Source: Linyphia triangularis (taxonomy: Eukaryota > Arthropoda > Arachnida > Araneae > Linyphiidae). Taken from it: a stretch of 64,000 nt of DNA. The stretch is from positions 9,927,796-9,991,795 of the forward strand of contig OZ021730.1 of NCBI GenBank assembly GCA_963978545.1, read 5' to 3'. Made by a program: the position numbers and the translations under genes. The notes beneath the pieces are model-generated. The model was not told the origin of the DNA, made no database searches, and saw only the letters and a program-made list of their open reading frames with translations. Positions 10,901 through 22,227 of the stretch are shown here, one piece after another (the first letter of the stretch is position 1; each line of letters begins with the position of its first letter).

Positions 10901-12480
10901 TGTTGACGTGCCTGATCTTTCAGACGCTCTAACCTATAAACCAAAATTAATATGATATTAGTTTTGGGTCATTCCGTAAAAATCAGGAAAAAACAAGAGT
11001 ATAAAATATTTTTAACATTTTAATATATTCACTTGCAAGTTTTATTGGATGCTTTGAACATACCATATACTCTCAGAGTTTTTTTAAAAACTGAAATATA
11101 CCCATACACTTCTACAGAAAAAAAATCTATTAAAAAAAAGCAAGCAACAAAAAATTTAAAAACGTTTCCAACATTTCAAATAAAACCTAAACCTATGACA
11201 CGTGGTACAATACAGCAAGTATTTGTTTGAAACCCATTTATCAATAATAAAAAATAAAAAAAATGAAATGTGCCATATACCTCATAAAAAAAAAATAAAA
11301 AATCAAGCAACAAACTTTTCCAACATTTCAAAAGAAAGAAAACCTACACCTATGACACGAGGTATAAAATAGCAAGCATATGTTTGAAACCCATTTATCA
11401 ATAATAAAAAAAAAGAAAACGAAATGTGCCATATACTTCACAGAAAAAAAAATCTATTAAAAAATTTTTAAAAGCGTTTCCAACATTTCAAAAGGAAACC
11501 TACACCTATGACACGAGGTATAAAACAGCAAGCATTTGTTTGAAACTCATTTATCAATAATAAAAAAAAAATTTGCCATATAATTCACAAAAATATATAT
11601 ATATATTAAAAAAAAGCAAGCAACAAAAAATAAAAATAAAAACGTTTCCAACGTTTTAAAAAGAAACCTACACCTATGACACGAGGTATAAAACAGCAAG
11701 CATTTGTTTGAAACTCATTTATCAATAATAAAAAAAAATGTGACATATACTTCACAAAAATATATATATATATTAAAAAAAGCAAGCAACAAAAAATAAA
11801 AAAACGTTTCCAACGTTTCAAAAAGAAACCCACACCTATGACACGAGGTATAAAACAGCAAGCATTTGTTTGAAACTCATTTATCAATAATAAAAAAAAA
11901 AAATGTGACATATACTTCACAAAAATATATATATATATATATTAAAAAAAAGCAAGCAACAAAAAATTTAAAAACGTTTCCAACATTTCAAAATAAAACC
12001 TACACCTATTTGTTTGAAACCCATTTATCAATAATAAAAAAAATGAAATGTGCCATATACCTCATAAAAAAAAAATCTATTAAAAAAAACAAGCAACAAA
12101 ACATTTAAAAACGTATCCAACATTTCAAAAGAAAACCTACACATATAGCACGAGGTATAAAACAGCAAAAATTTGCTTGCACCTTATTTAGCAATAAATC
12201 CAAAATATGAATAAGAAAAATATTTTTAAAAAGCAATAGAATTAAAGAAACTTACCTTGTTTAATTCTTTTCGAAACGAACCTCTCAAAGAAGTTAATTT
12301 GATTTTCACCATTTCCTTTGTTGCTTGTGGTTCCTGTTTTTTAAATAAATTACATAGTTCTTCTAATGCAGAATTTCTTTTTACCTTATCGTGGTAATTT
12401 GCATCCGATGTTTTCCACAAACACGGCAACTCCCTATAAAGATCAATTACATTAACGACAAAATCACGTTTGCTAGCCAT
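6664..12480 (-). CDS. MADF (Myb/SANT-like) DNA-binding protein, probable Harbinger partner gene, three exons
   Basis: Exon 1 (12480-12256) starts MASKRDFVVNVIDLYREL and encodes a MADF fold with WKT and a basic LRGSFRKELNK end. Its donor is AAG|GTAAGT. Exon 2 (10933-10775) begins after acceptor TTTATAG and contains PKLWYFDRLMFLEDQETPRP, the usual continuation of MADF proteins; its donor is GAG|GTAAAG. Exon 3 (7056-6664) starts after TTTTTAG and holds an RPRSKAD linker and a helical C-terminus rich in Glu and Met. All junctions are phase 0, giving about 258 aa, a normal length for this family. MADF proteins bind DNA and in Harbinger systems are thought to bring the transposase to DNA and into the nucleus. 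No stop or frameshift is seen. Exon 3 lies in the transposase intron and transposase exon 2 lies in MADF intron 2. Confidence 0.8.
7982..8431. other. Transposase 3' flank, MADF intron 2, no gene seen
   Basis: A+T-rich sequence after the transposase stop. It contains a repeated phrase, CGACGAGTGCTTTC, at about 7984 and 8373, so part may be a short direct duplication. I see no coding signal. Confidence 0.4.
8432..8611 (-). mobile_element. tRNA-derived SINE copy 1
   Basis: Read on the - strand it has a tRNA-like head starting GCCGACCAAACGG, an A-box-like TAGTGGTTAGCG, a perfect B box GGTTCGAGTCC, a unique middle, a GC hairpin (GGCGCATTATAGCCC to GGCGCC) and a CCAA tail. A 14-bp target duplication TACTTTATGATTGA flanks it (8418-8431 and 8612-8625). 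It sits in MADF intron 2. Confidence 0.95.
8626..9361. other. A+T-rich intronic stretch, no feature recognised
   Basis: No open frame with recognisable domains and no terminal repeats seen. It lies inside MADF intron 2. Confidence 0.4.
9362..9527. mobile_element. Short MITE with CAGGGTGGC-type ends
   Basis: Inverted ends CAGGGTGGCTACAAAATTC and (reverse) CAGAGTGGCCACAGAACCT enclose repeated TTCCCTGA phrases. The flanks share a 5-bp duplication CAAGA (9357-9361 and 9528-9532). Length is 166 bp, non-coding. The family assignment is open. Confidence 0.7.
9814..9978 (-). CDS. Hypothetical 54-aa basic ORF inside MADF intron 2
   Basis: An ATG-to-TGA frame with a strongly basic N-terminus (FRRNSRKRKCPR) and an aromatic middle (EYQRYFYRQRFE). 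Not recognised. A CAG precedes the basic run and could serve as an acceptor, but joining it to MADF exon 2 in phase 0 gives an early stop. It is therefore either an unrelated short frame or chance. Confidence 0.2.
   Translation of the reverse strand: MGFRRNSRKRKCPRISKKLVAEYQRYFYRQRFETGIKAIQLFTIGSCGEIELLI
11100..12215. repeat. About 165-bp minisatellite, 6-7 degenerate copies, in MADF intron 1
   Basis: Each unit has A-rich blocks, AGCAAGCAACAAAAAAT, AACGTTTCCAAC, a CCTATGACACGAGGTATAAA core and TTTGTTTGAAACCCATTTAT. The core recurs near 11192, 11351, 11502, 11673 and 11836, with degenerate copies near 12003 and 12142. Some units carry an internal (TA)n. All lie between MADF exons 1 and 2. Confidence 0.9.
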
Positions 12481-12780
12481 TGCGGAGATATACCAAAACA
12501 CACCAGTCAAGTTTGCGAGCTCAAGACATACTAGTCCATTTTTTCCTGCCAGATTACCCACAGACGGTCATTCCAACGTGCCACGACACGCCAGTTTTCC
12601 CCACACACGAAGAGTCGGCGTCATGGAATGATGGATTGTCGCGATGGAGTTAGGGGCCATCTGGAATTCCAAACTGCCATTCCACTCCAATGGATTCACG
12701 TCGGGTTTTTACACACACGGTGCGATTTTAGTGGAATAGCGGGCCAATTGTCCTGATGGATCGATCGTGTATGGCCAGCT
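12481..12780. other. 5' flank of MADF gene, candidate right terminus of the Harbinger element
   Basis: This segment is less A+T-rich than its surroundings and has short palindromes (CCATTCCACTCCAATGG at about 12679-12695). Read on -, it could begin AGCTGGCCATACACGATCG next to a TAA, which would suit a Harbinger end. The opposite end lies outside the window, so the inverted repeat cannot be confirmed. It probably also holds the MADF promoter. Confidence 0.35.
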
Positions 12781-13096
12781 TTAGGTTTTTTAAATGTACC
12801 AGTTTAAATCTTCAAGATTTGATTGGGGAAACTCCCCATCCAAATCTTTTTGCATTTTTAAGATCAATCGGGTTTTTAAATCACATCTAGTGTTTTAAAC
12901 ATATCCATTTTTGAAATTTTATTAACTTTTTCATTTTAGAAATGTGATTTTAACATTCTTAAATTATATTCTGTCACCTCTCATCATATTTATAATTCAT
13001 CTTCCATCCTAGTTTTTCTTTTATCTTTTGTTTTGGCGCAGCATGGCCCTTGTGTTGCCTTTGCGCCATAAAACCTCAATCAAACAAACAAACAAA
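12781..13096 (+). mobile_element. LINE copy H, family 1, 3' fragment only
   Basis: Matches the 3' UTR of copies A and B, including the hairpin TTTGGCGCAGCATGGCCC to TGCGCCA (about 13032-13067) and a CAAA tail. About 315 bp, 5'-truncated as expected for aborted target-primed reverse transcription. No clear target duplication found. Confidence 0.85.
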
Positions 13097-13154
13097 TTCT
13101 GTCACTTGCCCATACCCCACCAGATGTCGCCACTGCTCCGAACAGCATCCCAGG
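13097..13154 (+). pseudogene. 5' piece of a LINE-like ORF1 split by LINE C
   Basis: Reads TRCRHCSEQHP in one frame, the start of a zinc knuckle that resumes on the far side of LINE C at 30484 (QDCPNKS, then CINCKGNHPSS). The piece ends in ACAGCATCCCAGG, the target duplication of C (13142-13154, repeated at 30484-30496). See the entry at 30484. Confidence 0.75.
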
Positions 13155-13357
13155 TTGGTTGGTTGGTTGGGTATAATTGTCTAGCGCAAAGGCTACACAT
13201 GGGCCATGCTGCGCTGAAAAAATTAGCATTTAAAGTCAACCAATTTAAACATTAAATATAAAAAACAGTCAGTGATTAGTATAGTAGTTAAACCATGAAT
13301 AAAAGACAAAGAATGTTCTTAATACAAAACATTTAAAATCAAGCAGCAGAATCGATC

Positions 13358-14665
13358 TTAAATAAAGTGATAAAAACCTATTTCCCGAAGAAATTTAAAA
13401 AAGTTATGATGAGGAGGTGAATTCAAAAGTGATGATAGTGAAGGATGTGGAGTGTTAAAAAGTCGGACACGAATAGAATTAAAATCCGGACATTCAATCA
13501 AAATGTGGAGAACAGTAAAAGCGACACCGCAGGTATTGCATGTGGGGACGTCCTCTGCCAGCAGAAGATGCACATGGGTAAAGCGTGTGTGGCCTATTCT
13601 TAGTCGTGTCAAGAGCACTTCCCTTTTCCGAGATTGCTGTATGTGGGCGAATCCGGAAATTGAGGGCTGAAACGAACGCAGCTTGTTGGCTGTCTGTGCA
13701 TCCCACATGGCCTGCCAAGTGAGAGACAGAGCAGTGTCACAAGCTTTGTTTGCGTCGTCAGGGCAGAGCCAAGTGCTCATAGGTCCACTTGCTGATCGTG
13801 CGATGGTATCTGCTCGTTCATTACCCATGATCCCCACATGTCCTGGAATCCAACAAAAAAGAACCCTGAAGTTTCTCTCACAGAGAGTGATGTGAATTTT
13901 TAAAATTTCTAAAATAAAAGGATGGGTCTGGTTCAGTGGATTATTTAATGCATCTAAACAGCTTTTGGAATCTGTGTAAATAATCCACTGACCATGGCCT
14001 TGCTTTAAAATAAATTGCAAGGCCAATAGAATTGCCAGGGACTCAGCTGAAAAAACGGAGCTGCTAGGGTGCAGTACACGTGACAAGATGGTATTATTAT
14101 GAACTGCAGCAGCTCCGACATGTCCCTGGCTTTTAGACCCATCCGTATAGATTGGTTTAAAATTGGAGAAGTTGGATCTATGGTAGTAAAATAAATTTGT
14201 AAAAACTATGTCCGGTGTATAACATTTTTTAAAATTACTAAAAATATTGAGTACAATTATCTGATGAACATGCCAGGGTGGAATGGAGAATGAAATGGGC
14301 CGAACCCTAAAATTTTCAATGCTATGCGATAAAAGAATGGATGACGTTCTTAGAGTAAAAGATGGAATGGTGGATGGACGTGCATTAAAAAGACGATGAT
14401 AGGAAGGGTTAAAAATGTGCTCTAAAAGTGGATGTGAAGGATGACTCTTGATTTTAAAAAACAACTTCAGACAAAGTTTGTCACGTCTCAATCCCAATGA
14501 GGCTTCTCGACATAGCACATATAAACTCTGCACCGGTGATGTACTGAATGCTCCTGAGACCTGAATGGTGAACAGGATCCAGGAGCATTAACGCCGATTT
14601 TCTGGCTGATCCGTACACCACCGAGCCATAGTCAAGTATGGAACGGACCAGGCATCGGTATATCT
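13358..14665 (-). pseudogene. LINE C ORF2, 3' piece (RNase H and C-terminal knuckle)
   Basis: Begins with the end of the RT/thumb region (IYRCLVRSILDYGSVVYGSA). Relative to copy E, an 11-bp deletion at a CCTGA direct repeat near 14560 then breaks the frame. The remaining 391-codon frame keeps RNase H (YTDGSK, FSAES, TDSKSCLDAL, NERAD) and the terminal CX2CX7HX4C knuckle. It stops at 13358, followed by the 3' UTR and the hairpin at about 13187-13220. Confidence 0.88.
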
Positions 14666-14881
14666 TTAACATGGAGGAGGTTTTTGTTTTGTTTTGGGTT
14701 TTATGGCGCAAAGGCAACACAAGGGCCATACTGCGCCAAAACAAAAGATAAAAAAAACTAGGATGGAAGATGAAATATAAATATGATGAGATATGACATA
14801 ATATAATTAAAGAAAGCTAAAAACACATTTCTAAAATGATGAAGAGGTTAATAAAATTTAAAAAAGGATATGTTTGAAAAA

Positions 14882-17800
14882 CTAGATGTGATTTAAAAAC
14901 CCGATTGATCTTAAAAAAGCAAAAAGATTTGGATGGGGAGTTTCCCCAATCAAATCCTGAAGACTTAAACTGGTACTCTTAAAAAACCTAAGACGATGTG
15001 ACTGAAACTTAGGACAAGAAATTAAAATATGAGACACAGTAAGATCGCAACGACAAATATCGCAAAAAGGTGGATCTTCTCCCAGCAATAGATGTCGGTG
15101 CGTCAATCGGGTATGACCAATGCGCAGACGAGTCAGTTTGACATCTGTCCGACGCATTGGATTAACTGGCCATTTAAGAAGATGATTTTTGATGGTATGG
15201 AGTTTGTTGTTAGTTTGCAAATCCCATGCTGCTTGACGTAAGGATAATATGAACTTGTGAATAAAAGTCTTAATATCTTGGTAGGGAACTGGCTGCTGCA
15301 GCGGGATTGAAGCCGCTTTTGCAGCAGAATCAGCCAATTCATTTCCTGAAATTCCCATGTGACTAGGTACCCAGCAGAACAATATAGTAAATCCTTTCCT
15401 CTCAAGTGTGTGTAATTTTGACAAAATGTCAAAGGCAAGTGGATGGCTATTGGTCTTAAATTGCTCAAGACTTGACAAGGAGCTTAAACTGTCAGTATAC
15501 ACACAAAATTTGCGATTGTGGCAGAGTGAGATATGCAGCAGCGCGCAAGAAATTGCTGTCATCTCAGAAGTGAAAACCGAGCAGGATTTATGAAGTGAAA
15601 AAGCGACTGTGGATGTGTCGGACACAGTACCACAGCCAACACGTTCACCTGCTTTGGATCCATCAGTAAATACTGCTTCATAGTCAGCATACTGAGAGCG
15701 GTGATCACAAAAGATTTGTTGCATAATTTCTGGGGCAGTGTCTGCCTTGCAATACATCGCAAATGGATTGAGAAAGTGGAAAGATGGAATATCCCACGGT
15801 GGAAAGGATTGAGTTATAAATGTTTGGGTAACTACGTCACTTAGAGCTGCATCCAACAAGATGGATTTCGCTCTTTCAGAAAATGGTCGGATGTTAGATG
15901 GACGAGCATCATATAACCTACCAAGATAGGCATCAAGTCTCAAATTACGTAAAGGGTGAAAAGGATCAGACATAATTCTACAGTAGTAGTTGGCGCTTAA
16001 TTTTTTACGTCTCAAGTCAAGTGGAAGTAGACTACACTCTGTCAACAGACTTTCAATGGGTGAAGTGCGAAATGCACCTGAACAAATACGGGCAGCAGTG
16101 TGATGGACAGTATCCAATCTTCGTAGAAGGGATACTCCTGCAGACCCATACGCAACGCATCCGTAGTCAATACGGGATAAGATAACCGAATTGTAAATAC
16201 GCAGCAAAGAAGTGCGATCAGCACCCCAATATGTATTTGAGAGTACTTTGAGGATATTAAGCGATTTATCGCACTTCTTGCGCAAGTATACAATATGTGG
16301 GAGAAAATTTAACTTGTTGTCGAAGATGACTCCCAAGTATCTTATCTGATTCACAACTGGGATGGGAGAATTGCGTATGTGGATTTCAGGGTCAGGGTGA
16401 AGACCCCTCCTCCTACAGAAGTGGATGCAACTGCTTTTAGATGGTGACAGTTTATGGCCGTTTTGTTCACACTATTCTACAAGTCTGTTAACAGCAGTTT
16501 GTAATTGACGTTCAATCAAGCGCATGTTTGATCCTTGGCATGAGATTTGCAAATCATCAACATACAAAGTTCCATGAACAAAGGGTGAAAGGACATGAAG
16601 GATGTTGCTAATGTGAAGGTTAAAAAGGGTGACACTTAAAACACAACCTTGAGGAACACCCTCAGATTGGTTAAAATAATTAGAAAATGAAGCTCCAATG
16701 CGAACTCTAAAAACACGACATGATAAAAAAATTTGAATAAAAAGGGGCAGATTACCCCTAAAACCAAAATTAAATAGAGTTTGCAGGATACCATATCGCC
16801 ACGTATGATCATACGCCTTCTCAATGTCGAAAAAGATTGAAACTAGATGATTCCTCTGCACAAAGGCATTACGAACATCTGTTTCTAGTTTCACGATGTT
16901 ATCAAGAGTGGACCGTCCTCGTCGGAACCCACTCTGGAAAGGTGAAATGCATTTATCTTTTTCTAACATGTAAGAGAGTCGGGCGTTTACAATACGTTCA
17001 AAGGTCTTACAAAGGCAGCTCGTTAAGGCTATCGGTCGATAGTTTAGAGGATCCTTAGGATCCTTTCCAGGTTTCAGAATGGGGATTACAGTAGCTTCCC
17101 GCCACAAGGTAGGAAAGATGTTCTCCTTCCAGATTCGATTAAAAAGAAAAAGGATGTTAAAAAGAGAATCTGGACTTAAATGGCGAAGCATTTGGTAACT
17201 GATCCCATCTGGACCTGGACTGGTGTTATCTGCTTTAGATAAAGCACTCTTCAATTCGTACATCTTAAGGTCACAGTTGTAGGAGTAATCAATATTGCTC
17301 TTGAAATTAATTCCAGCCCGTTCAGCACGATTCTTAGTCACTAAAAATGTAGGACTATAAGAATCGGAACTGGATACACTTTCAAAAGTTTCACCTATAA
17401 GGTTAGCAATATCTTCAGGGGAAGAGAACACAGCAGCTCCGGTTTGAAGTATCGGACAAGAATATTCCGGATACAAACCGTTGGCTGCTCTAACCTTCTT
17501 CCACAACTGCTTGCTTGATGTTTTAGAAGTAATTGAAGATACATAACTTATCCAAGAATCCTTCTGACTTTGACGTCTAACTCTACGAACAAATGCCTTA
17601 GCCTTTTTAAAGGCGATAAGGTTTCCTGTAGTTGGGTATCTGCGGAAGATACCCCATAGCTTCTTTTGTTTCTTGTATGCAGACTGACAGTCAGCATTCC
17701 AGTATGATTTACAGTGCCGCAGTGTTCTAGGTGATGTCTTAGGAATGGAGGAGTCAGCAGCATTTAAAATTGCTTCAGTGACATTTTGGACAGCAGTATC

Positions 17801-18562
17801 AACATCCTCACTGTCCACCATTGTTCCTGTTACAACAGCCAACTCAGTAAATCTGTCCCAATTCGCCTTGTGGTATTTGTATGTAGGTAGACGGATGTTC
17901 ACGCTACCACTACCTGTGTGCGAAATGAGAATAGGGAAGTGATCACTATTATGTAGATCACTCCCAACAGCAAAATTCAAGTATGGCAAAAGTATAGGGG
18001 AACAAATGGCTAAGTCAAGTGAATGGAATGTTCTAGTGGGTTCATGAAAATAGGTTTTCTCCTCATTATTTAGGAGACAGAGACAGTGATCAGATAACAT
18101 ATTTTCAATCTGTCTCCCACGAGGGTTCGTATTATCATTACCCCACATAGTACTGTGTCCATTTAAGTCACCAAGCAATAGAAATGGAGTTGGAAGCTGG
18201 TCTATCAAATCATTCAGCTCCTCTTGGCGGATGATAGCATGTGGCGGTAGGTATAGGCAACAGACTGTGAGAAGGGACTGTAAATGAAGTCTCGCAGCCA
18301 CAGCCTGTAGAGATGTGCGTAGTGTGATTACAGTGCTGGGATAATTATGAGAAATAAAAAGGCAAACTCCTCCAGACACTGTATTACTACGGGTAACATC
18401 TTTCCTAATACAACTATACCCACGGATCTTTGATTTATATGGATCCTTCAAGAAAGTTTCTTGAAGTGCCAAACATGCTGGATGGTAAGTTGAAATAATA
18501 TTCTTAACATCATCCTTCCTAGACCTAAAACCGCGACAATTCCAAGAAACAAAAGAAGCCAT
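14882..18562 (-). pseudogene. LINE B ORF2 (endonuclease - RT - RNase H), one nonsense codon
   Basis: One frame of 1227 codons, interrupted only by TAG at 16474-16472 (codon 697) where copy A has TGG (Trp). Upstream: endonuclease (SWNCRGF, QETFLK, GDLNGHS, SDHFP) and RT (YVDD box, about residue 670). Downstream: RNase H (FTDGSK, FTSEM, YTDSLSSL, GNELAD) and the terminal knuckle CDICRCDLTVSHILISC. The length agrees with the intact 1225-aa ORF2 of copy D. The start codon overlaps the ORF1 stop (TAATG). The polymerase would be truncated in the RT domain without readthrough. Confidence 0.93.
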
Positions 18563-19698
18563 TAATTATTTAAAGAAAATTTGAAAGGGGGGTCGGGATC
18601 TTCTTCTAGGATCTCATCGTCATCAGATGGGTGTAAATTCACCTCATCTGGATCTCTAATTGAACCAAGGATGTGAAAAGGGTTAGCAGGTTTCCCTCTA
18701 ATAGAAACACCCTTTGCAGATTTTAATTTCATCGTTTGCAAAGCCTTCGACTTTGCAAGAGATTTCTTAATCAGAGACGGTCTTTTGATGGAATCTGAAG
18801 AAGACGCCCGTTGGGGTAACTTGGCAAGTGGCAAAGAAATAGTCTCCGTCTGTGTACTCTGGCTGCTAACTGACTTTTTACAAGCGTTAGAATATGACAC
18901 TCCAACACGAGGAGTCCGGGCTTCAACCTGTTTCCTTGCCTCAAAGTATGTCAAATTTTGGTTAGCACGGACAGTTTGTATCTCTTTCTCCTGTATCCAA
19001 TTGGGACATTTTCGGGAGAAAGATGTATGTGCTCCTTCACAGTTGACACACTTTTCAGGTGCAGTGCAATCAGAACTACCATGACCACTTCCTGCACATC
19101 GTGCACAGATATCAATTTTCCCGCGGCAAGCCGTTTGGGAATGACCAAATCTCTGGCACTTGAAGCAACGAAGTGGGTTTGGTATGTAAGGTCGTATGCG
19201 GCAGTTTATATACCCGGCTTTCACCTGTGTTGGAAGAGTTGGCATATCAAAGGTCAGTATTAGGTGTTTAGTAGGGATAATATTTCCATCTTTACGGATG
19301 GTTATCCGGTGAACGGCAGAAACTTTCTGGTAGCGTAAATGATCCAAGATCTCTTCTTCAGATGTATGATAGAGATCGGGTTCAGATATAACCCCCTTAG
19401 ACTTATTAAGTGAGGCGTGTGCACTCACGGTCACTGGGTAAGTTCCGAAAGCGTCCATCTTTAAAATGCTGTTGACTTGATTAGCGTTCCGGACTTCAAC
19501 TAATAAATCGCCAGATCTCAATTTCTTAACGGAGACTACATCTCCTACGTTTGACTTTAGAGCCTTTTCAATAAAAAAAGGAGAGAGCTTTTCAAATGAG
19601 CCCTCAGATCTTTTCACAATGAAAATTTTTTCGGTAAGTATAGGACCTTGTTGCTCCCCACAAGGGGGAGAAAAGAAAGAAGTTTTAGTTGCCATCAA
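18562..19698 (-). CDS. LINE B ORF1, gag-like zinc-knuckle protein
   Basis: An open frame of 378 aa, close to LINE A ORF1 throughout. The N-terminal domain (KIFIVKRSEGSFEKLSPFF) is followed by zinc knuckles CFKCQRFGHSQTAC and CARCAGSGHGSSDC plus a third CVNC type, then a basic tail. It starts MMATKTSFF just after the 5' UTR. The expected role is LINE RNA packaging. No disruption seen. Confidence 0.92.
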   Translation of the reverse strand: MMATKTSFFSPPCGEQQGPILTEKIFIVKRSEGSFEKLSPFFIEKALKSNVGDVVSVKKLRSGDLLVEVRNANQVNSILKMDAFGTYPVTVSAHASLNKSKGVISEPDLYHTSEEEILDHLRYQKVSAVHRITIRKDGNIIPTKHLILTFDMPTLPTQVKAGYINCRIRPYIPNPLRCFKCQRFGHSQTACRGKIDICARCAGSGHGSSDCTAPEKCVNCEGAHTSFSRKCPNWIQEKEIQTVRANQNLTYFEARKQVEARTPRVGVSYSNACKKSVSSQSTQTETISLPLAKLPQRASSSDSIKRPSLIKKSLAKSKALQTMKLKSAKGVSIRGKPANPFHILGSIRDPDEVNLHPSDDDEILEEDPDPPFKFSLNN

Positions 19699-20329
19699 AT
19701 AATAGAAATAATAATTCGGGCACTAGAGTCCCACCCACCATGGAGTCCTCGATATCGGGGATAGCGCATACCGGCAAGCAATAAAATAAGAAAGGAAAAG
19801 AAAATATCAACTAAACTATTGCGCACGGCATAACACTACCGGGCTGTCCAGTACCTATACGCGAACGACTCGTCCCTGTAGAAGTCTCCACCCTTAACGA
19901 GATTCCCAGCAGACGAGTCGGACGCTTGATCCCTAGCCGCCGACGAAGTCGGACGACCAGCCGATTGATACACACGGGACCAATGTGTACCTCCCGTTTA
20001 TCTGAAGCAAGGGCCAAAGTAGTGTATTGGGACAGTATGTCGTCCCTCAACTACCAGGATCCCCCTTTCCAGGGACACGGGTCTCCACGCACGGCAAACA
20101 CGTGGGTGATATAATCCCCGAGAGAAGCTGATGGCAACAGAGCGGCGCAAAGCTTCTCAAGGGGAGCCCTCACCTCTGAAGAGGTAACCACAATGAGGGA
20201 AGGAAAGGAAGCCAAACGATACATACAAAACCAAAACGAGAAGGTAAAACAGAAGGAGGGATAGATCACTGGGGCGCCCCGGAGTTGTGAATCCCGTATT
20301 TACTTATAGAAAGTAAACCCCCTGAGGGG
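19699..20329 (-). promoter_or_regulatory. LINE B 5' UTR with 5'-terminal hairpins
   Basis: About 630 bp, strongly conserved with the 5' UTRs of C and D. It begins with stem-loop CCCC-TCA-GGGG, then a TTTACTT/AAGTAAA stem, then the palindrome GGGGCGCCCC (20271-20280). LINEs of this type usually carry an internal promoter in this region, so promoter activity is inferred from position, not seen. Confidence 0.6.
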
Positions 20330-20345
20330 TTAACATGGAGGAGGT

Positions 20346-22227
20346 GTCAGCACCCCAGGAAGTGTTGGAGAGAACTTTCAGGAGATTCAGGACTTTGTTG
20401 CACTTTAACTTTAAATGCTTGATATGTGGCAGGAAAGTGAGCTTGGAGTCAAAAATTATCCCAAGAAACTTAGTTTCTTTGACAATGGGTATTTGAACAC
20501 CATTTAAATAAATATCTGGATCATGGTGAAGCTCACGTTTCCTGCAAAAGTGCATCGCCACAGTTTTTTCAGGTGAAAAAGTAAAGCCGTTTTTATTGGC
20601 CCAGTCCGTGACTCTCCTGATAGCGAGATGAAGTTGTCTCTCTATGGTTGACATATTGGTTGAGGCGCATGACATCTGAAAGTCATCAACAAACAAAGTT
20701 CCCGACACTGCTGGAGGAAGACAGGTCAAAAGGCTGTTGACTTTGATGATGAATAGTGCGCAACTCAACACACTTCCCTGGGGAACACCTTGTTCTTGTA
20801 TGAACTCATCAGATAGAATCGAGTTGACTCGTACTTGGAAGATTCTCCGTTTCAAGAAGTTTTCAATAAATGATGGTAAGTTTCCTCGTAGACCTAAATC
20901 GTGTAAGTCCTTGAGTATACCATATCTCCAAGTACGATCATACGCTTTCTCCATGTCAAAGAATACAGATACCAAATGGTTCCGCTTGGCAAAAGCCTCC
21001 CGAATCGAAGTTTCAAGGAGGAGTAAGTTATCTATAGTGCTACGTCCACGGCGGAAACCACTCTGGAATTTAGACAAACGATTGTTTATTTCTAGATAAA
21101 ATAAAAGACGAGCATTCACTAGTTTCTCCATCAGTTTGCAAAAACAACTGGTTAGTGCAATGGGACGATAACTAGAGGGATTCTTGGGATCCTTACCAGG
21201 TTTGACAATTGGTATTACAAGAGCTCGTTGCCAGTTGGAAGGAAATGTATTTTCCCGCCAGATACGGTTAAATAATTTCAATATAAGCTTGAGCTGGAGT
21301 GGCTGCAGATGTTTAAGCATTTGATAATGAATACCATCCGGCCCAACGGCAGAATTGTTGGAACCAGATAAAGCTTTCATCAGCTCAGCCATAGAGAATT
21401 CGCAATTGTATTCTTCCGTAGAAGAAGAAGTGAAATTTAATATTTTCCTCTCAGCTCGAAGCTTATATGTGGCAAACGGCTCTTTATAATTAGAGTTACT
21501 CGATACCTTGGAGAAAGCGTCGGCAAGGGTATCGGCAATGTCCTTAGGGTCTGAAACAATTCCCTGATTGTCCTCCAAGATGGAAATAGAGTAGTTGGGG
21601 TATCGGCCCTTGATCTTATTGACCTTGTTCCAGACCCTCTTAGAAGATGTCGAGGATGTTATGGTACTGACATACTTCTGCCAAGAATCCCGCTGGCTCC
21701 GCCGGCGAATGCTACGAGCCTCGGCCCGAGCACGCTTGAACCTGATGAGATTGGTTTCAGAAGGGTGACGACGAAATGCACCCCAAGCCCTTTTCTGCTT
21801 CTTGTAAGCCATCCTGCAGTCTTGATTCCACCACGGTTTAGGTATTTTCGGGAGATTTGAAGATGACATGGGGATGGAGTTATGAGCAGCTTCAATAATA
21901 GCACCAGTAATGGAGGTCGTAGCCTCATCGATGTTGTCCTGGTCCACCATCTCTTCAGAGAGTTGGACAGAAGAGGAAAATAACTCCCAATCCGCCGCTT
22001 CGAACCTGAATTGAGGTTGGCGGGTAATATGAGCTGATCCATTTCCTACATGTGTAAGTTTGATAGGAAAGTGGTCGCTATGGAAAGGATCTTTTCCGAC
22101 ATCAAATGTCCAGGTAGATAAGAGAGATGGTGAGCACAAGACAAGATCAATAGCATGAAATGTCCTCGATGGGGCGTGGAAGTAAGTGTCTTCTCCATTG
22201 TTGAGAAGACACAGGTTTTTGTCATTT
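20346..22227 (-). pseudogene. LINE C ORF2, middle piece (end of endonuclease, RT)
   Basis: Resumes after the LINE D insertion at NDKN|LCLLNN and runs through the endonuclease SDHFP motif, a linker with WWNQDCRMAYKKQ, and RT with GPDG, SYRPIALTSC, GVPQGSVLS and FVDD. It ends at SSML where LINE B is inserted (TTAACATGGAGGAGGT). Open over 611 codons. It carries the normal GPDG motif that copy D has lost. Confidence 0.9.

Larger units (their letters stand above)
14682..20329 (-). mobile_element. LINE copy B, family 1, full length
   Basis: 5' end CCCCTCAGGGG at 20329 and 3' tail at 14682, flanked by the 16-bp duplication TTAACATGGAGGAGGT (14666-14681 and 20330-20345). Length is 5648 bp. It is inserted in the ORF2 of LINE C. 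It carries a complete ORF1 and an ORF2 broken only by one TAG codon. Its 3' hairpin is at 14704-14738 and its tail is CAAAA-like. Confidence 0.95.

Noticed and set aside
13028..13255. 75-codon frame at the LINE H/C junction
   Set aside because: A chance frame crossing two LINE tails.
16837..19263. Open frames on + opposite LINE B (for example 18785-19084 and 18958-19263)
   Set aside because: Antisense shadows of ORF1 and ORF2.
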